DNA from: Wuchereria bancrofti
Lineage: Eukaryota > Nematoda > Chromadorea > Rhabditida > Onchocercidae
DNA: 64,000 nucleotides
Direction: 5' to 3'
Assembly: GCA_005281725.1 (NCBI GenBank)
Contig: SSBO01000003.1
Coordinates: forward strand, 767,396-831,395
The notes beneath the pieces are model-generated. The model was not told the origin of the DNA. It was given only the letters and a program-made list of their open reading frames with translations, and ran no database searches. The stretch's first letter is position 1, and every line of letters starts with the position of its first letter. Positions 38,601 to 51,067 of this stretch are shown here, piece by piece. A program made the translations under genes and the position numbers.

Positions 38601-40453
38601 TTAAGCATTCATGCGTCTACGACCGCTTAATTCTTCTTGCGCTCGCATCTTATAACCATCACGCATGAAATTGACGAAAAAAGAAAAAAATTTTTCACAA
38701 ATTGCTGCAATTTCTCGTTGTTCTCTTTCAGGGTGTGCTTCTATGATAATATGAATCAAATTACCCTGTAAACAAAAATTTTGGCATTTCTCGAAAGATT
38801 ACTTTAATGAGTAATATTTTCAAAAAAGGCCAAATAACCGATTCCTTAGTGATAAAAAGAATAATCAAAAATGTATGTGTATGTGTGTGTATGTGTGTGT
38901 GTGTATGTGTGTGTGTATGTGTGTGTGTATGTGTGTGCAAGTGAGGACACTTAATTAACGAAGTAAAAAAGAAGAGAGAATTTAGAATATGGATAATTTA
39001 ATGAGTGAAATGGTTTTGAAGTATGGTAACGTTTCTCTTCCTTTCCTTTTTTTCTTCCTCTTTATCTATCTCTCTCTCTCCCTCTTTATCTATACTCTCC
39101 TTCTCTTTATCACTTTTGTAAATGTTAGTTTTTACCAGAAAAATGTCCCAGAAATTCGTATGAAAATTTTCGATAAGTTTATGCCTGGCACCAAGTTTGC
39201 GACACGATTCTGCTACCTAAAATTTTGCTAATTAACAAAGAAATTGGTAATTATTACTTGTTAACATTTTAATTTGAAATAAATGAACTTTTGTGTGTGT
39301 GTGTGTTTTTTTTTTTGACAATTTTAAATCGGTTAGATTGTGAAAAACAAAAAAAAAAAAACTATTTACATTTGGATATTTTACAAAGCAATGTAAATAA
39401 TTGACAATTAATTTTCATCTTGAAAATCCCAAAACAAGATTACATAATTTTAGAATTTTAAAAGTTAAAACTGGCAAAGATGGTATGATCCAACTATTAA
39501 ACAACCAAATAAAATGATTATTTATCTGCAGATGGAAATAAAGTTACTGAAAAAGTACAATGATTTTTTGAAAAACTAAAATTTTGAAAGTTTTATGCAA
39601 ATAATTGATAAAAATGTCAACTGCTGCTTTTTTTTTTCATCTTTAGTTACAACATTGTGAATTAAAGCTTCTACAAATTCATATGAAAAGGCTACTTTAA
39701 ATTGAACAGTTAAGATTTCACTACAAACAAGAAAAGTTTTTGAAATCAGTAAAATAAATTTACTTTAGCATCATTGCAACGAAATTCAATAATAAGTTTG
39801 TCGACAAAATCTTCAATATACGGCGATAATGAAATGAATCTTCCGTTGGTTTCCGGATCTTCATCATCTCGTAAACCTGTTGCTTTCTGGAAATTATTCG
39901 AAAATAAACAAATCATCAAAATTAGCTAAATAAATAATTATATCATTATTGAATTCCATTCTTTCAATCTTTTTTATCATTGACAAATTTAAATGATACA
40001 ACATTTTGTGCGTTTAAAATTTCCGAAAAGTTAAAAAACAAACTTTGATATTGACGCTCATTCGTGCTGACTTTATCCAAGCCCTCAGAAACAAATCAGG
40101 ATTTTTCTCCTTTAGTCTAAAATGGAATGAATTTTAAAATAGAAAATGGAAAAGAGATCGAACCAAAATATTGAAAGCATGTAAAGTACTGTTTGCGCTA
40201 GCATCATTTGTAAATTAAAATTCTATGATTGAAATTTAAAAGGAGCAAAACAAGCTTCTTTTTTAGATAATTTTGTTTATATATTTTTAATGGATAAATC
40301 TTGAAATTCCTTTTGTTTTCGAAATTTTATAGAACTTACTTAGGCCAACTGTCTACTAATTGTTTTCTTTCTTCTTTTGTCAACGCATCCACTTCTGGTA
40401 AACTGTTAGTGACGAAAAGTGATAATAAACCATCCCAAATAGGACGAAAAATT
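38601..40453 (-). CDS. Globin-like protein, N-terminal exon(s) missing
   Basis: Heme-binding globin family, of the diverse nematode type; role (oxygen, redox or signalling) cannot be read from sequence. Exons on the minus strand: 40453-40340, 40116-40044, 39886-39764, 38765-38601; phases agree, 157 residues visible. The A-helix pattern LTKEERKQLVDSWP runs into LKEKNPDLFLRAWIKSA (helices A-B). FISLSPYIEDFVDKLI fits the E-helix region. IIEAHPEREQREI and FFSFFVNFMRDGY fit the F-H part; His in EAHPE is the likely proximal ligand. The last exon ends ELSGRRRMNA and a stop. The first visible exon starts mid-codon and codes for RPIWDGLLSLFVTNSLPEVD before the fold, so the true start lies to the right of 40453; I could not find it. 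Introns follow the common nematode pattern. Other helical families are less likely. Confidence 0.68.
38871..38938. repeat. (TG)n/TATG microsatellite in globin intron
   Basis: Interrupted TG repeat with regular TATG units, within the last intron of the globin gene. Confidence 0.9.
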
Positions 40454-43400
40454 CTATTAACACACATTCTTCAGTTTTTATTCCTTCGTCAGTGAGTTCA
40501 GTAGATTCTAAACTTTTTAAATTTTAAACTTAAATCAAAATCTTGAAAGCTTCAGGAAGAAATATTTGGAAAACAAATTTTTTTAAAAATTTAAAAAATT
40601 TTAAAAGGAGATTTAAAATTATTTTATTTTCTTAACTGAAAGATATTTGTAAAATTCACTTAAAATCAAATTAATGCAATATTCCGGTAGGCTAATTTAA
40701 AGCATCATCAGTGATCTCAAAATTTACCATTTCAATTTTCAAAAAAAATAAAATAAATTTGAAATTTTATGATTCATCTTTCATCTTTTCCTCTTGATTA
40801 TTTTTTTTTTTTTTTTTTAAATAATCGACTTTGCATCACATTCAAATACTTATTCAGAAATAAATGAAAAAAGCATAACAAAAAGAAAAGAACTTCAATA
40901 ATGGCAATGGCATTGACATTGAGCTGATTAAAATGGCTAAAAAATTTCTGCTAATCTTATCATTAAGTACAATGAATGAAAAAGATTTTTGATCAAACTT
41001 TAAAAAAGACAAACAAATAGTTTCAAAGAAAAGAAAAGTTCATTTTATTGAAATATTGCAGCAATAAGTATTAAGACATTTGCACTAGTAATTTATCTGT
41101 TTAGTTTTCATTTTATAATTTCATTCTTCAACATTTTTCAAGTGGGGAAAAAAATATTTTCATCTTTGAACTGTTTTCTTTTGTTTCTGGATATTACATA
41201 CATACATACATACATATCTACTTGGTATAGAAACGAATTATAAAATGAAATTTAAAAAAACAATTAAAATTTGAATGTTTTGATGAATTTTAATGGATCC
41301 TGTAAGTTTTAATGATTACATTTCAAACCTTTTCATTGATCTATCTGCTATTTTTAAATAATTATGCTAATTTAAACTTCACTTCAATAAATTATTTATT
41401 ATTTAGAGGAATAGTAGAAAAATAGCAAATTTGGAAATTTTTTTAAAAAAGATGATGAATTCAAAGTGCTAAAAAGGGAAATGAATATAATGAATAAAAC
41501 TAGTGGACAACTAGTTAGCACAGCACAACTGAAAAAATGGAAGTGCAAAACAATTCCAAAAATTTTCCTCGCATTCCTTTGGGTGGATGTAATTTATTTT
41601 TGTGAAGTTTTCACAAGGGGTCAGCTGGTGCTAGAAAAAAAAAAAGTGAAATAAAAGAAAAAAAAAAAGAATTTTGAGTATTTTGAATCATTTAAGATAG
41701 ATTTCGCAAAATAATTTCACATTTGTAACAATAAATTACTTCAATAAATTAAGTTAATATTTTTTTTTAAAAAAAAATCTCTAACATATTCAAAAAATTA
41801 TTAGTTACTAAGGAATGAGACCCAATGAATTAAATTTTGCAATTAAAAGATAGAATAGATTTTTTAATTTTTCTAAGTTAAATGTACAATTCAATACTCT
41901 ATTTTATCTTCTAAAATGATGATTAATTAAATATTTGCTGTAGTATAGTGATAATTAAGACAGATTTGACAAGAGAAATGAAGCATTCTTAAAAAATATG
42001 ACAAATGGAAAATGGGCCTAAAGGTAAGCTCTTCAAACTAATAGCCTAGTATTTTATTTTCATCTCTATCCTCTTCTCAGTTTAACTTTATGCTTTGTCA
42101 CGCCTAACTCATACATAATCTTTGCGACAAAAAAAAAAAAAAAATGCTTTTTAACTTTCATCATCTTGAAATAGAGCTTCGTCTTGAATTACGAAACATT
42201 TTAAAGCAGTCCAAGTATCTGTTACAGAATATACTTTCAATATATTTCAGCTTTAACTTTAATTGAAATAGTTCATTTTAAATTTTCATCCGTTTAAGAA
42301 ATTCCTAATATCAGTGCAAAAGATGGCATCAAAAAAAAAAGCAATATTTTATGAATATTTCTTATAAAATGAAGTTAGAACTTAAATTAATGATTGGAAA
42401 TAATATATTGATCGGCAAGAATGTTTTTCAGAAATTGTCCTCAAAATTATGTCACATCTGGCTTCTGAGCATTTTCAATTCTCAAAATTTCGATTTTTCA
42501 AATTTGAAATATTTCAATGAATTAAAAAATAATAATAATAATAGCAGTAATAGAAATTGTACTGTTTTTTATCAAATATTTCTATCAAGTGCAGAAAGTT
42601 TTAGACGATTTCCGATATTTTAAGATTTCAAATGATAGGCCGACCATTGAGAAATAAATTTGCTTTGCTGGTCAGTTTATTCTCTAGAAGAGAAAAAAAA
42701 AAAATTTAATTATATTTTCACAGAGCAATAAATTTCTTTTAGAAATGAACTCTCTCCCAGATGCTTAATTCAAGCTGAAACTATCATAAAAATTAGAAAA
42801 AAAACGAAGCATAAACATTTTATTTGTCAATGCTTTTTAGTTATTAAGACAAAATGAAAAAAGTTTTATTTAGTGCTATTATTTTTTGAGTACAATTTTA
42901 AATATTCAATAACAAATGGAAAATTAGATGGGACCAACAGAGGCAAAGTATGAAATTGAGCATTTAATTTACCATCACCATCTGAATAATTAATTTTTTT
43001 TTCTTAATTTTTTAAAATTTTTTTAAGTAATTTTTAAAATTTCAATTTTTTGTTGGTTTTTTTTTTTGATGTGATTTGTGATTACTTTTAGTTTTCCAAT
43101 ACACTGCTTGAATTTTTCAAAAATCGTCTTTATTTAAAATACTATTTAGAAAGATTTGCTATTTTCTTTTTTTTTTTTTTAATAGATGCCGTCGACGAAC
43201 TCGATGACATCGACTACAAAAAAAGAAAAAAAAAATAAGTTTGCTTCCTCAGATCAAATATTTAAATATTAGTAGTAAACAAACAGATATTTGCAAAATA
43301 TAGAAAAGTTGGTTTAATTATCTTCTAAACATTCATTCGATCTTTTTTTCCTTTAACATTGGGTTAAATTATTAAACTATGTAAAATCTATTAATTAATT

Positions 43401-43689
43401 AATTAATGTAATCAAGGAAATCTAACAATTATCTCTGATAAAATATTCAAAATCAGTGTGATACATCCATCCATCCATCCAATGTAGAAAATGATGAGGC
43501 ACAAATTATTTGAATATTTTTGTTTTTTTCTTTTACTTTTTCCATTTATATGTTAGATGAAGATTCAACTATCTTTCAAATATAATTTATTTCATTTCAA
43601 CCAAAAAAAAAAAAAAAGAAAAAAGTGTATTTTAGGAAAAATTTTTTTATCGATTCTTTTTTTCACATATATTAGAGAATAGTGAAAGT

Positions 43690-43910
43690 AGGTGGTTGTG
43701 TTGATATCGTGGCTTATTGGTGTAAATTGCTTGGCAGTAAACGATGTCATCAAGATCGGTGACGTCGTCTGTTGTCGCTAGTGGAAGAGAAAGAAGTTCA
43801 GTGATGATTGCTTTTAACCACCAAGATCTCTGAGTTTGGTTGTGATTTAAATTTGATAACGTGCATCACCATCTGAGAGCTTCTGTTGACATTTTTGGTG
43901 GAACATGGAA
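43690..43910. other. GC-richer island, open on both strands, unassigned
   Basis: Contains GGTGACGTCGTC (CRE-like TGACGTC) and is open for more than 60 codons on the minus strand (includes ITELLSLPLATTDDVTDLDD) and about 30 on the plus strand from an ATG at 43743. It lies about 3.2 kb upstream of the visible globin exons on the globin strand, so it could be the globin promoter or 5' exon. No splice pair that joins it in phase was found. Confidence 0.25.
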
Positions 43911-44039
43911 GTGTATGTATACGGAAGTTTTGGGAGGAATAGAAAAATCGAAAATTGAAATATGATATGTAAATTATTCCAATTTTAATTTTCGAATTTT
44001 TCCATCATTTTAATAAATAGTCGGAAGCCTTTTTTTTTT

Positions 44040-44137
44040 CTCTCTCTCTCTCTCTTCATCTTTCTCTTTCCATTCTTTAAGTCAAATAGTAGGAGAGAGA
44101 GAGAGAGAAAGAGAAAGAGAAAGAGAAAAAGAAAAGG
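44040..44137. repeat. Facing CT and GA microsatellites
   Basis: (TC)n at about 44040-44070 is followed 20 bases later by (GA)n/(GAAA)n at 44091-44137; the two arms are complementary and could form a hairpin. Confidence 0.85.
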
Positions 44138-44159
44138 AACAAAGAGTTTTAATTTGTGT

Positions 44160-44244
44160 AACTTAATTTAAATTTTTATTAACTTAATTTAAATTTTCAT
44201 TGACTTAATTTAAATTTTTATTAACTTAATTTAAATTTTCATTA
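44160..44244. repeat. 21-base tandem repeat, four copies
   Basis: Unit AACTTAATTTAAATTTTTATT with alternating TTTTATT and TTTCATT endings, so the real period is probably a duplicated pair. Confidence 0.9.
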
Positions 44245-44810
44245 GTCTTCACTCATTTCTACACATTCATTTTAAATATTTCAATATTTCATGAGAGCAT
44301 TGGTTAAATTTCAAATATTTCTGAAATTCGTGGAACTATTGATTCAATAATACTTTATGAGAAATTACTACATCACACATACATACATACATACAGGTAG
44401 ACAGACACATGCATACACATACATGTACACATACAAGCAAAATATTCATAACCAATTTTTGTATTGTTTTGTGGTTTTCAAAAATGCAATCTTCCTGTAT
44501 GATTTAACTTTCCTTTTTCGATTTCATTTCCCGAAATTCAAACAATCTTAATCTATTTCTAAGTTGAGCCCTTTTGAAATTTAAACTTAACAAATGGCCA
44601 ATAATTTGGGTGTAATTTTTTACTGTTTTAATAGCTTAAACTCAAATTTCATTTAGTTTAAGCTAATGTGAGGAAATAACAACTTTTAATTTGAAACATT
44701 TCAATCATCACAAACATTGTCGATGTTTGTTAAAAGAATATCATAGAGAATCTAATCCTATCGCAGTTCAAAGAGCGCTCATCGTGGCTGTTGTTGACCC
44801 TCGAAATATT

Positions 44811-44890
44811 GTGTATGTGTATGTGTATGTCTGTGTCTGTCTGTGTCTGTGTCTGTCTGTGTCTGTGTGTGTCTGTGTGTCTGCGTGTGT
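44811..44890. repeat. (TGTC/TGTG)n microsatellite
   Basis: Interrupted TGTGTCTG repeat; the open frames across it on both strands are artefacts of the repeat. Confidence 0.9.
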
Positions 44891-45190
44891 AAATGAGTGT
44901 ATTCCTTAGTTTGTTATACTCGAAGATGAAGGGGATGTTGAGTGTTGTTAAGCCAATTCGTACGTCTGTGTCGTGCGTGCTATGACCTTTGATCACGAGG
45001 ACAATGCATTCTTGACCTTGCTGCAATCAACTTAATGTGTCAACTCATTTCTTTAAAGCTTTAATTTTAAAAATAAAACAGCAGGTGGTTTTCTTCATTC
45101 CTTACACGGTTTGCACGCCTTTCTTGTACTTCCTTGTAAATTATCAATGGCTATTCATTGGCTTGTTTGTTGCACTGCCATACTGTGTAC

Positions 45191-45243
45191 ATGCAACTCT
45201 TGCATGCATGTAACTCTCGCATGCATGCAACTCTCGCATGCAC
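45191..45243. repeat. 18-base minisatellite, three copies, with GCATGC cores
   Basis: ATGCAACTCTCGCATGC-type units; each carries a palindromic GCATGC/TGCATGCA core. Confidence 0.85.
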
Positions 45244-45969
45244 AACCCTGATATGACTTCGATTTCCTATTAATGGACAGCCCTATTGCCATGAACGAAC
45301 CACTACTCTCGAATCACAGAAAATGATTTTTTTTTTTTCAACTTGGATTTTAGATAATTTAGATTTTTTTTTTTTTTTTTGTAATTACTAATTTAGGTAT
45401 TTTCATTATTTTTTCTTATAAGAAATGAACACATATTTATCGGTGGTAAGAGAAAATAAATCTCAAAATATTTTTTCGGGAATAACAAATAGTTAAATTT
45501 GTATTCTAAAAAACTTTACCTGAAGCATCCTACAGGTTTGCATATGGTATTAATTCGTCATCTCTGATTTAATTTAATCATAACTTAATCAAAAATTCTG
45601 TCCTCATCAGGCATTGATATTGTTGATGTGATTAAATCCATAAATTAATGAGAAAATAACTCTGGTAACTTTTTTTTTTCCTGATTAAGAAAAAATATCA
45701 AATTCCCAAAAGAGGAAGGAATATTTAGTTACTGTGACAATAGAAACTTCTCATTGGTAATTTAATTTCAGTCTTACTTCCCATACATACCATTTTAGAA
45801 TTACTATTTTTGTCAAATCTAAAATATTTGCTCCATCATGTATGTATGTATTATTTATTTGTGAATTTAATTAGTGGACAAGAATATTTCATTTAAAACT
45901 GTGACGAATATTGTGTTAAATGTCCTTCCTCTATAATATTAAATTCTTCAAAAAATTATTTCAGAAATT

Positions 45970-46945
45970 ATGAACTTCATTCTGACGACAATTACAATAT
46001 TTGTCACTTTTTACACCTCTAATAATGCTAAGGAAATGGCAACAGTTACTAAGAAAGTTTATTTCGATGTTGCTATCGGTGATAAAAAGGTTTGTATTTG
46101 TTTACTTATTAATCAAATAGTGTTACTTTAATTATATATGCTAATTAATAAATCTTCCTGATTGAAAGAATTTATTTTATTAGGATAATATATACAAACT
46201 TTGTTTATATATATGAAAATTATTGAAAATTATTTTAGATCGGAAGAATAGAAATAGGTCTGTTTGGTAATGATGTGCCAAAAACAGCAGAAAACTTTCG
46301 AGCATTGGCTACTGGTGAAAAGGGTTTCGGCTACAAAGGATCTAAATTTCATCGTGTAATCAAAGATTTTATGATACAAGGTTAAATTTGTTTTTTCTTT
46401 TTTTTTTCCATACAATAAGTTTCCTTTTTTTTTTTTTTCTTAATTTGAAATAGAAGAAAAAATTGTTACTCAGAAATTTTTCGACTTTAGGTGGTGATTT
46501 TACGAAAGGAGATGGAACTGGCGGTAAAAGTATTTATGGTGATCGTTTTGAGGATGAAAATTTCAAATTGAAGCATTATGGTGCTGGTTGGTTGAGTATG
46601 GCTAATGCAGGAAAAGATACAAATGGATCACAATTCTTTATAACAACGGTTAAAATTTACAACAAAGTGCTTTTGTGAAATTTCAATTGAACGTTTACTA
46701 TTAGCAAATAATGATAGATTGGAAATTTGATATAATGATGACAAAATTTTCAGGTACAAACAACATGGCTAGATGGTCGTCATGTTGTGTTTGGAAAAGT
46801 TCTAAATGGTATGGATGTTGTTCGAAAAATTGAACAAACATCAACGCATCCAGGAGATCGTCCAAAACAAGATGTTAAAATTGTTGATTGTGGCGAATTA
46901 CCTTTAGATGCTCCATTTGATACACCAAAAGAAGCTGTAGCATAA
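45970..46945 (+). CDS. Secreted/ER cyclophilin (peptidyl-prolyl isomerase), cyclophilin B type
   Basis: Catalyses cis-trans isomerisation of X-Pro bonds during folding in the secretory pathway and is the expected cyclosporin A target class. Four exons: 45970-46089, 46239-46380, 46491-46648, 46754-46945; phases agree, 203 aa. The first about 20 residues ([18 protein letters not shown]) form a signal peptide, then [20 protein letters not shown] starts the domain. Active-site residues are all present: Arg in [25 protein letters not shown], and the drug-contact Trp in [14 protein letters not shown]. The end KEAVA has no KDEL-type retention signal. Acceptor TTATTTCAG lies 5 bases before the ATG, suiting spliced-leader addition. 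Related to C. elegans cyp-5/cyp-6 and vertebrate PPIB; one-to-one orthology is not decided. Confidence 0.95.
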
Positions 46946-46962
46946 AAATGAGCAAAAAAAAA

Positions 46963-46993
46963 ATGAACTGATGTTTAAGCATGTTCAGTTCAT
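46963..46993 (+). promoter_or_regulatory. Small hairpin in cyclophilin 3' UTR
   Basis: A 9-base perfect stem (ATGAACTGA / TCAGTTCAT) with a 13-base loop, about 20 bases after the stop. Could influence mRNA stability or 3' end formation; inference only. Confidence 0.35.
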
Positions 46994-49897
46994 ATTATTA
47001 CTGAAATATATGTGAATTGAAATGAAATATACTTTTTAATTGATTAGAAACAAAAATTCTAATTTCTCGAAAATTTTGTCACTATTCGTATGGCTCATTC
47101 TGTTATTAACTACTTCTAGGTATTTTGATAAGACAGAAATTAATCTGTTTTGAATAAGAATATGAAAAACTGATGAGTGATTTTTCTATTTTGATAAATG
47201 ACTTTTGCTATGTATTAATGAAATTAAAAAAAATTTCCTGTTGTTATTAAAAAAAAATTTATTTTCAATATTTCAGTCTACAAACAGCAAGAAAATATGT
47301 TAATATTATCATGATAGTTTTATACATTGAAAATGAAGGGTTTCATCTCCAAATTTCTATCACTTTTTAAATTTTGAATCTTTTAATAGAACTAGAAATG
47401 GCACTTTTAAAATCGCAAGTATTATTTTTCAAATAGAATTATACTTTTTTTATTTCACTCATTTATTTGTTGAAAGGAAAGAAGAATTCAATTCGTCAAT
47501 TATAACACAATGTATCTATCAGATATATTCGAAGATCGTCCGTAATAGTCATAAAACATTTACTGAAAATTGCCTTGATAAATGGGTTTCCATGAATGAA
47601 TCTTGTTGGCCTTCACCTAATTTTAAATTTCTTCATTTTCTTTCCTAACTCAGTCATATTCTTTCTCATTTAAAATACGTTATTATGCTTATGATTTTCC
47701 TGACTTTTCTACTTTTTTTCTTTTTAAACAATAATTGCTGTTTAAGTGTTTTTATGCAAATATTAGCAAATTTTTTTTTAAACAAATGAAGTTATATGCT
47801 TCCAATCTTTTTGTCCTTATATTAGCTATTTTCAAAATTCTATTGTAAAAATATAAATTAGCTCTTTTAAGAAAGCTGAAAATATGTATTTTGAAAATAA
47901 ACCTTATTATCTTCGACATTTTCAGAAGTTTATATTTATTAACAAACTGATCGTTCTAATAGTTTCTTCCTTTTCATACTGCTATGAAAGTACAGTATGG
48001 CAATATTGTAAATATTCAATTATTTCGTATCAAAAGCAATAGTAATGATTGATCTTACAAATGATATTAAATAGTGTCGAAAAAGCATCTCCGATTTAAA
48101 TCACTATAACACGCCACAATGAAGGTCACATTGAGAGAGGGCATTTCATGACCAATTTTATAAATGGTTAAAATTTTAATCAGTAATGATTGTATCAATA
48201 ATTGTTATCCTACATAATGGTTACAAAATTTTCCTGGTACAAAAAAAATTTCCTGATAAATGAAGGAAATTGAAGACAATTTAATTAATGAAATATTAGC
48301 CAAAAGAAAAAAAAACTCTCAAAATTGAATTTATTTAGGACACGAAAAGCTACTTCTTAAAAACTTGTCCATTTTTAACAAAACGTAGGCTCTCTTTCAT
48401 CTTCCTGTCATTCAAACTGTTTTAAATTTTGGCAGAGATTAGTTAAACGATGACAATGATGAAAAAATAGTTTATGGTCAATATTTTCAGGGATAAAAAT
48501 ATTTAATATTAGCAGTCTGTGTTGACTAATTGGTAAGTTTAGTGTAAATGGAACAGTCTTCTCTCAAATGCATGATTGATTCTTTATACGCACAGAACTT
48601 TGTGTAACTTTTAGTACTTCATAAAATTTTAAAGATGTTGGAATGTATAGATCACTGAACTTTGTACAGTATTATTATTTCTAAAATCTGATTGAATTAT
48701 TTTAAGCTTTTCGATCGAGACCGAGAAGTGAAAATATTGCATAAATCCTAAAACAGTACTTTTGCTATCAGTTAAAAGTTTAAAAAAAAAAAAAGGAAAA
48801 CGCTGTGGATATTAGGTAACATACTGGGAAAGATGAATGCTATTCAGAAGCACATCAAACCTTTACCGTTATCATTAAAAAAACTTTAACATATAAAAAG
48901 AAATTTTAAATGATGATGATATTGTTAGGAACAGAAAATGCATTCTCATAAATGATGCAAGATTCAATTTATCAAATTTAAATATTTATCAAATCATTCA
49001 AATTGTGAAAATTTTATTACTGAGCAGCTCTTCAGCAGATGATAAATTTTAAGGCAGTAAACGTTCACTTTACTAGTGACAAGAAAGAGTAACTGTTATA
49101 ACTTTAACCAAGTGATATGAAATAATTAATTACCAATTGAAGTCTTACAGACTAATGGAAAAAACAAGATAGAAGTTACATAAAAACAAGTTTTTAAGGA
49201 ATACAATCTAATTAAATTTACAAACTGCAACATTATAAGTGTAATGAATTATTTGATAATCATGGAAAATTTTTTAATTTGATAATTTCCAACAAAAGAT
49301 TCATTTACAACTATAGCAAGTGAAGTAATTAATTACAACTGCTTTAGAAATATTAGGTTTAAAAATTTTTAAGCGTTTAAATTTTTCTTCTTTTGTTAGA
49401 ATTTAAATCATTATAATTTCAGAGATTCCTCCAATTTCGATCATTTCTCAGAATTCAGTCAGATAATTTCAATTATGAATAATTTAAAGCATTTAATGCT
49501 CTATCATTATGTATTCACAAACAAACGTTTAAAACGCACTAATAAATAATAATAGTAAGACGAAAAAACAATGTAAACAAACTTCATAGTTACAATTATA
49601 AGTTAACCATAAAAACACAAAGTAACAGTGATGATAATAGTTTTTTTTTTCTTTTTTTTTTCTAACACTAATATTTGTACAGATGCATAAACGTTGCTCC
49701 TTCCGTGAATACCGTAAAACATTTTTATATAGGAAAGAGTAAACATAATGTAATAAAGGTTGACAATTGGAGAAAGGATAAACAGTGAGTGAGTCATTGC
49801 GCTTATCATTTACTTATTGTTATTTATCAATAACTAAGCATATGAATATTTGTAGTTTTATTAAATAATCACTGGTAGCTATTATACTATAGGTTAG

Positions 49898-50167
49898 TTT
49901 GTATGGTACTGCTTCGAAATGTTATTCTAATAGTCGTAATCGTCGTCGAAAATTGGCACAGCAAAAATTCTGCAACACATTCAAGTATCAAACAAACAAA
50001 ATTATGAAGACATTCACATCAGAAAGGAAATTAATATCATGCAGAAAAACTATACCTCTCTCATTGCCTTCTGTAATCAGGGACCTTCCTTTCTCGAATT
50101 TCTTATTTTTTTACACGAGTATGAATAATTTCCTCCTCCCAGATACAAAGGAAATACCGATCCGAAG
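49898..50167 (+). other. Candidate exon, basic peptide, unassigned
   Basis: Open for 90 codons between an acceptor-like AGGTTAG and a perfect-looking donor (CCGAAG|GTAAGAG). The start of the peptide is Arg/Lys-rich (SNSRNRRRKLAQQKF). No initiating ATG near its start in frame and no partner exon recognised on either side, and it lies antisense to where the 3' UTR of the 280-aa gene may run. May be a non-coding transcript exon or chance. Confidence 0.2.
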
Positions 50168-51067
50168 GTAAGAGATGCACTGAGAGAGAATAGACTAGAT
50201 AGAGCAAATAAGTATAAATAGAAAGATCGAAAAAAAGAAAAAAAAAAACTTTATAAAACAAATCTTTCCATCAAAATTTTTGATTGAAAAAATAATATAA
50301 ATAAATCATCATAATATATCCAAGAAGACTTTTTCTGTTTCACATGATAATAACATTAAAAAAATATTCAATTACAAACATTTTTATGAAAGACAATGCA
50401 AAAGAGTATATAAATAATATACACTGTTGAACTAGAGAGGTAAAAGTATGAATACTACCTGAGAGGTATATAAACAAACTAATATATATATAGATCGAGA
50501 AGCAGTTCAAAGCAAATATATACAACAATACTGACCAGAAAACCCATGAAAGATGTAGCAGCAGTAAATTAGTTTAAATAAAATAAGTACAAGCAGAAAT
50601 ACATGTAGTTATTTTTTTATAATAATGTAATGCAGCCTTTTTGACTCTCACAGTTGTATTTTTCTATCAGCTAGTCTACAACAAAATACTGCTCAAAGAC
50701 ATATGTTATTGATTAATCACCCCAGAAAGAAAAACATTTTACAAATTAATCATTTTAAAAAAATTTTTGAGGATTTTTTTCTTCTCTACCAGAAAGGGAT
50801 TGATACAGATTTTCACAGTGTCACTCAACAAGTAAGTTTATGGACTTTAGTATTCAAAAATTTCACACCAAATCTCTAAGCAAATTAATTATTGATTGGC
50901 ATAGATCCTCCAAGTTCTTTTTGTTATGATGAAATCAAAATTAGTTTAATAATCATATAGCTGATCATGCTTAGTGCTCTGAGTTTCCTTGTTCCGATTC
51001 CCGTATTTCTTTCCGAAACAATCTACAAGCAATTACAACAATCTATGATTGGCTTTTTATCATCAAA

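Larger units (their letters stand above)
40454..45969. other. Intergenic between divergent globin and cyclophilin genes
   Basis: 5.5 kb that should hold the globin 5' exon(s) and both promoters. It is rich in simple repeats (GTAT/CATA units near 41200 and 44380, CATC units near 43462, CT/GA, TGTC) and contains a GC-richer island at 43690-43910. No further gene was recognised; open frames at 44691-45026 are microsatellite-driven. Confidence 0.55.
46946..51067. other. Intergenic between convergent cyclophilin and 280-aa gene
   Basis: 4.1 kb of AT-rich DNA holding two 3' ends. One stretch at 49898-50167 on the plus strand looks exon-like (listed separately). Otherwise no coding signal, RNA gene or transposon was seen. 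Confidence 0.6.

Noticed and set aside
44691..45026. Open frames on both strands across the TGTC repeat
   Set aside because: Length comes from a period-compatible microsatellite; no independent coding signal.
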